64,000 nucleotides of DNA from Shinella zoogloeoides (GTDB lineage: Bacteria > Pseudomonadota > Alphaproteobacteria > Rhizobiales > Rhizobiaceae): contig NZ_CP086610.1 of the NCBI RefSeq assembly GCF_020883495.1, positions 2,585,501-2,649,500 on the forward strand, read 5' to 3'. The translations under genes and the position numbers were made by a program. The notes beneath the pieces are model-generated. The model saw only the letters and a list, made by a program, of their open reading frames with translations. It had not been told where the DNA came from and did no database searches. Shown here one piece after another: positions 35,134 to 42,389 of this stretch (its first letter is position 1; the number at the start of each line of letters is the position of its first letter).

Positions 35134-35772
35134 ATGTCGGAAACTGCGGCACGCACTCTCGCCCGGATGTTCGAACGGATGTCCGAGGTGATCGAAGCGG
35201 AAAAGGACCATCTTTCCGAACTCGACGGCGCCGTCGGCGACGGAGACCACGGCATTACCATGTCGATCGGCTTCAAGGCAGTGACATCGGCCTTGGCCGG
35301 ACTCGATCTTGACGAGGCAAGCCTTTCCGACGTGATGTCGACGGCCGCCAGCGGCTTCCTCGACGCGGTCGGCGCCTCCACCGGCCCGCTTTACGCAACG
35401 GGCTTCCGCCGTGCAGCGCGGGTGCTTACGGGCCGCGACCGGCTCGACCTTGCCGCCTGCCGCGACATGCTGACCGCAATCGCCGAAGGCATACGCGAGC
35501 GCGGCAAGGCGCAACGCGGCGACAAGACCATGCTCGACGTCTGGCTACCGGCCGCCGAGGCCGCAACAGCGGCAGTGGCCCACAATCTTTCGAAGCAGGA
35601 TTTCTGGAAGGCCGTGGAGACCGCCGCCGAAAATGGCGCTGCGGCGACCGCCACAATGATCGCAACCAAGGGCCGCGCCGCCCGCCTGCGCGAACGCTCG
35701 CTCGGCCACCCCGACCCCGGCGCAGCATCCGCGGCTCTGCTGATCAAAACGATCGCAAGCCTTCAGTTCTAA
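35134..35772 (+). CDS. dhaL: Dihydroxyacetone kinase-type subunit DhaL (second copy)
   Basis: 212 residues with GDGDHGITMSIGF (Mg-nucleotide site) at about 35-47 and the RGDKTMLDVWLPA and RLRERSLGHPDPGA segments of DhaL. It should partner the DhaK half of the SorC-DhaK fusion just upstream. It is clearly diverged from the first DhaL, suggesting the two kinases differ in substrate rather than being a recent duplication. Confidence 0.92.
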   Translation: MSETAARTLARMFERMSEVIEAEKDHLSELDGAVGDGDHGITMSIGFKAVTSALAGLDLDEASLSDVMSTAASGFLDAVGASTGPLYATGFRRAARVLTGRDRLDLAACRDMLTAIAEGIRERGKAQRGDKTMLDVWLPAAEAATAAVAHNLSKQDFWKAVETAAENGAAATATMIATKGRAARLRERSLGHPDPGAASAALLIKTIASLQF

Positions 35773-36205
35773 CGGAATGCTTCCTGGCCGATGAATCTAG
35801 CCTTTCGGCCGCGACCTCTCCCGAAAAAAGATAAATATTTTCAACTAGTTGTAGATATTTCACAGCCAGTCGTTTGAATAAACCAGAGTTGTAAATGCCC
35901 TGCTTTCAAGTTTTGAGATAGAAGGCCCTTATGAGCGGGCGTAGTTTCGGCGACGAGTTCAAGCGCGACACGGTGCGTCAAATTCCCGAGCGAGGCTACC
36001 CGGTTGCGGAGATGCTCAACGCCTTGATCTGCCACTGATGGCACGCCGGTCATCCACCCGGGGGCGGTTGGCTCTTTGGCAGATGCGGCTCCAATGCAGC
36101 CCGGATTTCGTCTGAGCGAAAGAACAGACCGCGCCTGGCTCCCTCCAAAACCCAAGATCCACTCCGAAGCTGAATAGGTATTCCAACCAACCGGAAGTCC
36201 CGTTT
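35773..36205. other. Degenerate intergenic region with insertion-sequence debris
   Basis: 433 bp between the second dhaL and the ATPase gene. It contains the IS3-type remnant at 35931-36038. On the minus strand, 36199-36050 reads open as a short tail (LRSGSWVLEGARRGLFFRSD near its start) ending in TGA at 36050-36052; it looks protein-like, has no start, and is not recognised. Base composition between 35820 and 35930 is AT-rich compared with neighbours. Confidence 0.5.
35931..36038 (+). pseudogene. IS3-family transposase OrfA remnant
   Basis: A 35-codon frame beginning MSGRSFGDEFKRDTVRQIPE and continuing RGYPVAEMLNA before a stop. It matches the N-terminal helix-turn-helix of IS3-type OrfA (consensus F-x-DEFKRDAV-x-L-x-ERGYSVAEVA), then breaks off where the rest of OrfA should follow. 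No OrfB or terminal repeats were found nearby. It is a relic, not an active element. Confidence 0.65.
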
Positions 36206-37270
36206 TCAGTTCAGGCGCTGCTCCGTTTCCGCATCGAAGACATGGATGGCGGAGGGCTGGACGCGAAGGGAAATCTCCTCGCCCGCCTTGATGCCGGCCG
36301 CCGCCGGCAGGGCCGCGACGAGGCGCTGGCCGCCGACCGACGCCGTGACGACCAGTTCCGGCCCCGTCAGTTCCGCCACCTCGCAGCGCGCGTCGAGAGG
36401 CACACCATCGCCCGACGGGCCGAGCGCTTCGGGGCGGATACCGAGGACGAGCTTCAGCCCCTCGGCCATGGTTTCCAGTCCCGGCACGGCGAGCGCGATG
36501 CCGGTTCCCTCGATGACGGCCTTGCCGGCCTCCACGCGCGCCGCCAGAAGGTTCATCGGCGGCGCGCCGACGAAGGTCGCGACATAGAGCGTCGCCGGCC
36601 GATTGTAGATGTTTTCCGGCGTGTCGAGCTGCTCGATGCGGCCGCCGCGCATGACGGCGATGCGGGTGGCGAGCGTCATCGCCTCGATCTGGTCGTGCGT
36701 GACATAGACGACGGTCGTCCTCGTCATCTGGTGCAGGCGCTTCAACTCGGTGCGCATTTCCATGCGCAGCTTGGCGTCGAGGTTGGACAGCGGCTCGTCG
36801 AAGAGGAAGATTTTCGGATTGCGCACCAGCGCCCGGCCGATGGCGACGCGCTGGCGCTGGCCGCCGGAAAGCTGGCCGGGCTTGCGCTCTAACAGGTTCT
36901 CGATCTGCAGGAGCTTCGCCGTCTCGCGCACGGCGCGGTCGCGCTCGGCCTTGTCGACCTTGCGCATTTCGAGGCCGAAACCGATGTTCCGGTGGACCGT
37001 GAGGTTGGGATAGAGCGCGTAGGACTGGAAGACCATGGCGATATCCCGGTCCTTGGGATGCACGCCGACGATGGAGCGCCCGTCGATGCGGATATCGCCG
37101 CTCGTCGGCTCGCCGAGGCCGGCGATGATGTTGAGCAGGGTGGACTTGCCGCAGCCCGACGCGCCGAGCAGCACGAGGAATTCGCCGCTTTCCAGCGCGA
37201 TGTCGATGCCCTTCAGGGTCTCGACGGCGCCGTAGTTCTTGCGGATGGCTTCGATGGTCAGCGTGCTCAT
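36206..37270 (-). CDS. CUT1 sugar ABC transporter ATP-binding protein (UgpC/MalK family)
   Basis: 354 residues. ABC domain with Walker A GASGCGKST, signature LSGGQRQRVAIGRAL, Walker B IFLFDEPLSNLDA and switch His in VTHDQIEA, followed by a C-terminal TOBE/MalK regulatory part (about 235-354). It energises the CUT1 permeases encoded at 39210-40939. The ATG at 37270 overlaps the kinase stop by four bases (ATGA). A longer in-frame reading to 37510 lies over the kinase gene and is not used. Confidence 0.93.
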   Translation of the reverse strand: MSTLTIEAIRKNYGAVETLKGIDIALESGEFLVLLGASGCGKSTLLNIIAGLGEPTSGDIRIDGRSIVGVHPKDRDIAMVFQSYALYPNLTVHRNIGFGLEMRKVDKAERDRAVRETAKLLQIENLLERKPGQLSGGQRQRVAIGRALVRNPKIFLFDEPLSNLDAKLRMEMRTELKRLHQMTRTTVVYVTHDQIEAMTLATRIAVMRGGRIEQLDTPENIYNRPATLYVATFVGAPPMNLLAARVEAGKAVIEGTGIALAVPGLETMAEGLKLVLGIRPEALGPSGDGVPLDARCEVAELTGPELVVTASVGGQRLVAALPAAAGIKAGEEISLRVQPSAIHVFDAETEQRLN

Positions 37271-38190
37271 GCCGGGATTTCCTGCGGGATGGGGGCGTAG
37301 CGTCTCGGATGGGTGGAGATGGCGAGGGAAGCGACGGCCGTGCCGGCGGCAAGGCTGGCCGCAAGCCCCCTGCCCTCGGCATAGGCGGCGAGGAAGGCGG
37401 CGTTGAAGACGTCGCCCGCGCCGATGGTGTCGACGACCGCGACGGATGGAGCCTCGGCCCGGCAAAATGCGCCGTCCGCATCGATGGCGATCGCGCCCTT
37501 CGGCCCGCATTTCACGACGACGATGGCCTCTTTGGGCATGTCCTGCCGCAGGAGGCGGCCGGCCTCTTCAGGGTCCGGGACGCCGGCAAGGTTCGTTGTT
37601 TCGACCTCGTTGAACAGGGCTATACGGCAGCGCGACAGCCAGCCCTTCGCCGCCGCCCGGTTCTCCTCCGTCCAGCCGTGCAGCGGCCAGCCGGTGTCGA
37701 GTGCGACGGCAATGCCGTGCCGTTCCGCCCAGTCGAAGAAGCCGTCATATTCCGCCACCAGCCCATCGGTGAGGAAGGAGCCGCAGAGGAGCGCGATGCC
37801 GCCCTGAAGGCGCGGGCCGTCAAGCACGGCGAAGACGTCCTCCAGACTGAAGAGCGGCAGGTGGCCGCGCGTGGTGAAGAAGGTGCGCTCGCCATCGGGA
37901 TGGGTGATGCCGACGGAAAGGGTCGTGCTGTCGCCATGCACCGGCCAGCGCCGGGCGCGCTCGCCAAAACTTTCGGCAAGCCACGCGCCAAAACGGTCGC
38001 TGCCGATGCTGGCGGCGATCTCGAAGGGCGTGCCGAGCGCCATCCAGGCGAGCGCCGCATTGCCGGCGGAACCGCCGACGCGCAATTCGTCATGGTCGAC
38101 GATGATCTCGGTGCCGGGCTGCGGCCAGGGCGCGGCCGGGCCCATGATCAGGTCGACATTGACGTTTCCGATGACGGCAAGCGGTCTCAC
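37267..38190 (-). CDS. PfkB-family carbohydrate kinase (fructosamine-kinase-like context)
   Basis: 307 residues, ribokinase fold, with the N-terminal GNVNVDLIMG and GGSAGNAALAW and the C-terminal DTIGAGDVFNAAFLA (GAGD anion hole and catalytic Asp). It abuts the SIS-domain gene with no gap and overlaps the ATPase gene by four bases. A PfkB kinase plus SIS isomerase plus CUT1 transporter is the make-up of frl operons, in which FrlD phosphorylates a fructosyl-amino acid. An ordinary sugar kinase is equally possible from the sequence alone. Confidence 0.87.
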   Translation of the reverse strand: MRPLAVIGNVNVDLIMGPAAPWPQPGTEIIVDHDELRVGGSAGNAALAWMALGTPFEIAASIGSDRFGAWLAESFGERARRWPVHGDSTTLSVGITHPDGERTFFTTRGHLPLFSLEDVFAVLDGPRLQGGIALLCGSFLTDGLVAEYDGFFDWAERHGIAVALDTGWPLHGWTEENRAAAKGWLSRCRIALFNEVETTNLAGVPDPEEAGRLLRQDMPKEAIVVVKCGPKGAIAIDADGAFCRAEAPSVAVVDTIGAGDVFNAAFLAAYAEGRGLAASLAAGTAVASLAISTHPRRYAPIPQEIPA

Positions 38191-39207
38191 TCATTCGCTC
38201 CGGGTAATCTTGGTCGAACGCACCGGCGTTCCGGCATCAGGGACGCGGGCGGCGGCGAAGGCGATCATCAGGCGCTGCGCGGTCGGCAGCATGGAGAAGA
38301 CGGCGGCAAGGCCCGTCGATGGCGGGAAGACGATGGTCGCCGCGCCTTCGACGGGCGGGCGGCCGGAGGCGTCGAAGACGACCAGTTTCGCGCCGGCTTC
38401 CACCACGGAGACAGCCATGGCCGTCACGAGGTCGGCCGTCGCATCGTCGCTGCGGAAGAGCACGATGCCCACCTCCGGCGACAGCATCTCCATCGGCCCG
38501 TGGCGAAGCTGCCCGCCTTCCAGCGAGAAGCACGGCACGCGCGAAAGCTCCGTAAAGCCGAGCGCTATGGCTTCGGCGAGGCCCTGCAGGCGACGGCCGG
38601 ACGTCACCACAGAGCGGACAGTCGAAAGCGCGGCGAGCGCCGCCTCGATGGACGGCTCACTGAGGTTTTCCAGCGCGGCAACGGCGGAGGCAACATCCTC
38701 GCCCAGCGCGCCGAGGATCGCGAGATGAAGGGCGAAGCTTACCGTCAGGCTGCGCGTTGCGGCAAAGGCCTGTTCGGTGCCGCCGTGGCCGACGAGGCAG
38801 GGGGCGGTGCGGGCAAGGAAAGAGCCGCCCTCCAGCGTGAAGCCGAAGGTTTCGGCATTGCCGCCGGTTTCCTCGAACCAGCGCAGGACCTCGGCGCTTT
38901 CGCCGGATTGCGAGGTGATGAAGACGGTGCGGCCATCGAGCGAGAGCGGCGCACCGAGCTGTTCGGAGAGCGGCAGGGCGACGGCATCGATGCCGAGGGC
39001 GCGGTAGAGCGGCTCGACGGCGCGGCCGACGGCGTGCGAGCCGCCCATGCCGAGGAGGATGAGCCTCCCCGTGCGCTTCAGGCTGGCGGCGGCCCTTGCC
39101 GCCATGGCCGCATTGCTGCGGAAGGAGGCCAGTGCATCGGCGTGCTGGCGGGCCATTTCCCGGTCGATGGCCTGAAGCCCGGCCGGGCGTGTCGCGTTCG
39201 TTGTCAT
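38191..39207 (-). CDS. SIS-domain sugar isomerase/deglycase (GlmS/FrlB-like)
   Basis: 338 residues with two SIS domains (about 35-170 and 195-320). The first has the phosphosugar-binding ITSQSGESAEVL loop, the second the GGQLRHGPMEML motif comparable to the E-x-x-HGP of GlmS, NagB-II and FrlB. The likely reaction is isomerisation or deglycation of a 6-phosphorylated aminosugar or fructosamine. The ATG at 39207 has AAAGGA at good spacing and lies two bases after the permease stop (TGACCATG); the ATG two codons upstream would leave no spacing. Confidence 0.85.
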   Translation of the reverse strand: MTTNATRPAGLQAIDREMARQHADALASFRSNAAMAARAAASLKRTGRLILLGMGGSHAVGRAVEPLYRALGIDAVALPLSEQLGAPLSLDGRTVFITSQSGESAEVLRWFEETGGNAETFGFTLEGGSFLARTAPCLVGHGGTEQAFAATRSLTVSFALHLAILGALGEDVASAVAALENLSEPSIEAALAALSTVRSVVTSGRRLQGLAEAIALGFTELSRVPCFSLEGGQLRHGPMEMLSPEVGIVLFRSDDATADLVTAMAVSVVEAGAKLVVFDASGRPPVEGAATIVFPPSTGLAAVFSMLPTAQRLMIAFAAARVPDAGTPVRSTKITRSE

Positions 39208-39209
39208 GG

Positions 39210-40055
39210 TCATCCTTTCACACCGCCGCTGGTGAGGCCCGAGATCAGGGCCCGTTGCATGAGAAGGCCGACCAGCACCGGCGGCAGCGCGGCAAGCACG
39301 CCGGCCGTGGCGATCAGCCCGTAGTCGGAGACGCGTCCGCCCGCGAGATCGGCGATGGCGACGGTGAGCGTGCGCGCGCGCTGGTCGGAGGTGAAGAGCA
39401 GCGCATAGAAGAATTCGTCCCAGCCGAGCAGGAAGGCGAAGAGCGCCGAGGTCGCGACGATGGGCATGGCGAGCGGCAGGGTGACGATGCGCAGCGTCGC
39501 GAAAAGGCTTGCCCCGTCGATCATCGCGGCCTGCTCGATCTCGCGCGGGATGCCGTCGAAGCCGGACTTCATCAGCCATGTCGTGAAGGGCGCGAGGATG
39601 CTCAGATAGACGAGCGCGAGGCCGAAGACGGAATTGAGCAGGCCGAGCGCGGCGAGCAGCATATAGAGCGGCACGGCGAGCGCGACCGGCGGCAGCATGT
39701 AGGTGGCGATGACCAGCGACAGCGACCAGCCGACCGAGGGCGTGCGCGACACCGCCCAGCCGGCGGGAATGGCAAGCGCGATGGCCGCGAGCGTCGCCAT
39801 GCCGGCCACAAGGATGCTGTTGACCAGCGAGGCGACGAAGGTGGCCCCGGCGCTGTTGGGCACCGTCGAGAGCAGCATCGCATAGCGGGAGAAATCCACC
39901 GTGCTCGGCCACCAGCGCAGCGGCCGCGCCACGAGGTCGGCGGCCGGCGAGATGCTCATCACGAAGAGCCAGAGGATCGGCGCGAGGATGACGGCGGCGA
40001 GCAGGAGCGCGGCGGCGTGTATGAGGATCGAGGCAAGGAGGCTGCGGCGTTCCAT
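39210..40055 (-). CDS. CUT1 sugar ABC transporter permease (MalG type)
   Basis: 281 residues with about six membrane helices. The EAA loop EIEQAAMIDGASLFATLRIVTLPLAMP (roughly 170-196) is canonical for the MalG-like subunit. It forms a heterodimer with the MalF-like permease, whose gene ends at the base where this one starts (40055). It would carry the sugar bound by the SBP at 41008. Confidence 0.93.
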   Translation of the reverse strand: MERRSLLASILIHAAALLLAAVILAPILWLFVMSISPAADLVARPLRWWPSTVDFSRYAMLLSTVPNSAGATFVASLVNSILVAGMATLAAIALAIPAGWAVSRTPSVGWSLSLVIATYMLPPVALAVPLYMLLAALGLLNSVFGLALVYLSILAPFTTWLMKSGFDGIPREIEQAAMIDGASLFATLRIVTLPLAMPIVATSALFAFLLGWDEFFYALLFTSDQRARTLTVAIADLAGGRVSDYGLIATAGVLAALPPVLVGLLMQRALISGLTSGGVKG

Positions 40056-40939
40056 CAGGCGGCACTCCCTGCGGCGCGGCGCACCAGCATGCCGTAGCCG
40101 ATCGCCAGCACCGTCACGATGAGCGTGACGACGAGGGCGAGCGAGGCCCCGGAGCCGGCGCGCTGGAAGGAGAACGCCTCCTGATAGACGAGGATGGAGA
40201 GGGTGCGCGTGGAATTGGCCGGCCCGCCGCGCGTCATGACCCAGATGATGTCGAACACCTTGAAGGCCTCGATGGTGCGCAGCACCAGCGCCACCATCAG
40301 CGGCCCGGCAAGATAAGGCAGGATGACGAAGCGGAAGCGGGCGAAGGGACCCGCGCCATCGACCAGCGAGGCGGCGGTGATATCGCGCGGCACCGCCTGC
40401 AGCGCAGCGAGCGCGATGAGGGCGACGAGCGGAAAATTCTTCCAGCAGTCGGCGACAATCAGCGCCGTCATGGCGGTGGCCGGCTCGCCGAGCCAGGACC
40501 GGTAGGCGTCGAGCAGGCCGATCTGCGTCAGCGCCGAATTCAGCGCGCCGTATTCCGGGTTATAAATGAGACGCCACAGGGTCGCGTTGACCACCGTCGG
40601 CAGCGCCCAGGGCAGGATGAGCAGCGCGCGCAGCACCGTGCGGCCGTGGAACTGCTGGTTCAAAAGCAGGGCGGCAAGCACGCCGAGCACCATTTCCGCC
40701 GTTACCGAGGCGACGGCGAACCAAGTGGTGGCGTAGAGCGCCCGCAGGAAATTGCTGCTCGCCAGCATCTTCGCGTAATTGTCGAAGCCGACGAAATTGC
40801 CGCCGAGGCCCACCAGCTTGGCATCGGTGAAGGAGAGCCGCACGGTATCGACCATCGGCCAGCCGATGACGGCGACCATGATCACCAGAAGCGGCAGCAT
40901 GAGTAGCCATGCCCGGGTGGTCATCCAGGTGCTGGACAT
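40055..40939 (-). CDS. CUT1 sugar ABC transporter permease (MalF/UgpA type)
   Basis: 294 residues with about six membrane helices, including LLPLLVIMVAVIGWPMVDTV at the N-terminus and the EAA loop around ITAASLVDGAGPFARFRFVILPYLAGP. It follows the binding-protein gene after 68 bp containing a stable hairpin. Stop and start overlap by one base with the MalG-type gene. Confidence 0.93.
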   Translation of the reverse strand: MSSTWMTTRAWLLMLPLLVIMVAVIGWPMVDTVRLSFTDAKLVGLGGNFVGFDNYAKMLASSNFLRALYATTWFAVASVTAEMVLGVLAALLLNQQFHGRTVLRALLILPWALPTVVNATLWRLIYNPEYGALNSALTQIGLLDAYRSWLGEPATAMTALIVADCWKNFPLVALIALAALQAVPRDITAASLVDGAGPFARFRFVILPYLAGPLMVALVLRTIEAFKVFDIIWVMTRGGPANSTRTLSILVYQEAFSFQRAGSGASLALVVTLIVTVLAIGYGMLVRRAAGSAA

Positions 40940-40973
40940 AGCGTCCTCTTGTCTGTTTTCGGGAAGGAGAGTG

Positions 40974-40997
40974 TGCGGGCGACCGAAGCCGCCCGCA
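40974..40997 (-). other. Hairpin between sugar-binding protein and permease genes
   Basis: TGCGGGCG (40974-40981) with CGCCCGCA (40990-40997), 8-bp perfect stem, 8-nt loop, 10 nt after the binding-protein stop. No T tract. Confidence 0.5.
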
Positions 40998-41007
40998 AGT
41001 CAGGATA

Positions 41008-42246
41008 TCAGAGGCCGCTATTGTCGGCGGCGGACTTCAATGCGTCTTCCGGCGATGCCTGATCGAGCAGGGCTTCCTGAATGGCCTGCTGGAGCGCCGT
41101 GGAGAGTTCCTGATACTTCGGCGTCGTGGGGCGCGGATACATGGCGGCAAGACCGAGCTTGGCGGCGGCGATCAGCTCTTCCTGGCCGGCGGTGACGGCC
41201 GGGTCCTCATAGGAAGACGCCCAGATCGGCAGGCTGAGCTTCGCATAGGCGTTCTGCGTTTCCTGCGAGGTCATGTGGACGATGTATTTCCACGCCTCGT
41301 CGGGATGCTTGCTGGTCGAGGTGACGCCGAGGCCCATCGAGCCGTTGACGGCGGAAACCTCGCTCTTGCCTTCCACCCCCGGCGCAGGCACGACGCCCAC
41401 CTTGCCGGCGACCTTGCTGTCCTTGCCGGCATTGGCCATGTTGTACATGTAGGTCCAGTTCAGCGCGAAGGCCGCCTCGCCGTTCTGGAAGACGTTGCGC
41501 ACGTCTTCTTCAAGGAATTCCTTGGAGTTCGGGTTGGTGACACCGGACTTGTAGCTGTCCACCATGTATTTCAGCGCGTCGAGACCGCCGCCTTCGGTGA
41601 AGGCCGGCTTGCCGTCTTTCAGGAATTCGCCGCCATAGGCGCTGACCAGCGTGGTGTAGTCGCAGATCGCGGCCTCGGCCTGCGACCAGCTCCAGGCGAT
41701 AGGCGTTGCGAGCAGGCCCTTGTCCTTGATGATCTTGGCCTGATCGTTGAGTTCGGCCCAGGTCTTCGGCGGCGTCTTGATGCCGGCCTTTTCGAGGATT
41801 TCCTTGTTGTAGAACAGGTACTTGGTGTCGAGAATCCACGGCATGCCATAGGACTTGCCGTCATAATTCACCGTGGTCCATGCGCCGGGCAGCACGCCCT
41901 TCTTCATATCGTCGGTGACGCGCGAAGAGACGTCGACGAGGACGTTGTTGGCCGCATATTCGGCCGGCCAGATCACGTCGAACAGCACGACGTCGTAGCC
42001 GCCGCCGGAACCCTGCGCCAGCACCGTCTTGTCGTGCAGGCCCTCATAGGGCACGAATTCGAGGTTTACCTTGATATCCGGGTTCGCCTTGGTGAAGGCG
42101 TCGGTCATGGCGCGCACATCCGCCTCGCTATAGGCGGCCTGCGCCATGAAGAGCGCGTTGAGCGTCGTTTCCGCGAAGGCGTGCGGCGCGGAGACGGCGG
42201 CGATCAGCGTCGCCCCGATCAGGGTCTTCTTTATCGATTTCAACAT
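41008..42246 (-). CDS. CUT1 sugar ABC transporter substrate-binding protein
   Basis: 412 residues with a signal peptide (about 1-25, cut near AFA-ETTL). The mature protein is an SBP_bac_1 fold: TDAFTKANPDIKVNLEFVPY, a YDVVLFDVIWPAEYA segment and KYLFYNKEILEKAGI near the hinge. It is the first gene of the operon SBP-MalF-MalG-SIS-PfkB-ATPase and is divergent from the ROK regulator, with a perfect palindrome between them. Ligand is unknown; an aminosugar or Amadori compound is suggested only by context. Confidence 0.92.
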   Translation of the reverse strand: MLKSIKKTLIGATLIAAVSAPHAFAETTLNALFMAQAAYSEADVRAMTDAFTKANPDIKVNLEFVPYEGLHDKTVLAQGSGGGYDVVLFDVIWPAEYAANNVLVDVSSRVTDDMKKGVLPGAWTTVNYDGKSYGMPWILDTKYLFYNKEILEKAGIKTPPKTWAELNDQAKIIKDKGLLATPIAWSWSQAEAAICDYTTLVSAYGGEFLKDGKPAFTEGGGLDALKYMVDSYKSGVTNPNSKEFLEEDVRNVFQNGEAAFALNWTYMYNMANAGKDSKVAGKVGVVPAPGVEGKSEVSAVNGSMGLGVTSTSKHPDEAWKYIVHMTSQETQNAYAKLSLPIWASSYEDPAVTAGQEELIAAAKLGLAAMYPRPTTPKYQELSTALQQAIQEALLDQASPEDALKSAADNSGL

Positions 42247-42325
42247 GTCGTCCTCCAGTTTGCGTCGTGATCCCGGACCGTCCCCATGGACGTCCGTTCA
42301 TTCCCCGGAACTCTTTGGTTCCTTA

Positions 42326-42348
42326 TTAAGTCAAATATCTTGACTTAA
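42326..42348. promoter_or_regulatory. Palindromic operator between the CUT1 operon and ROK regulator
   Basis: TTAAGTCAA (42326-42334), 5-bp spacer, TTGACTTAA (42340-42348): a perfect 9-bp inverted repeat in an AT-rich patch. It is 79 bp from the binding-protein start and 41 bp from the ROK start, so it probably controls both. Confidence 0.7.
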
Positions 42349-42389
42349 GTGTTCTGTATTATTCAAATGGTGTCAAGAGGGAATTGCCG

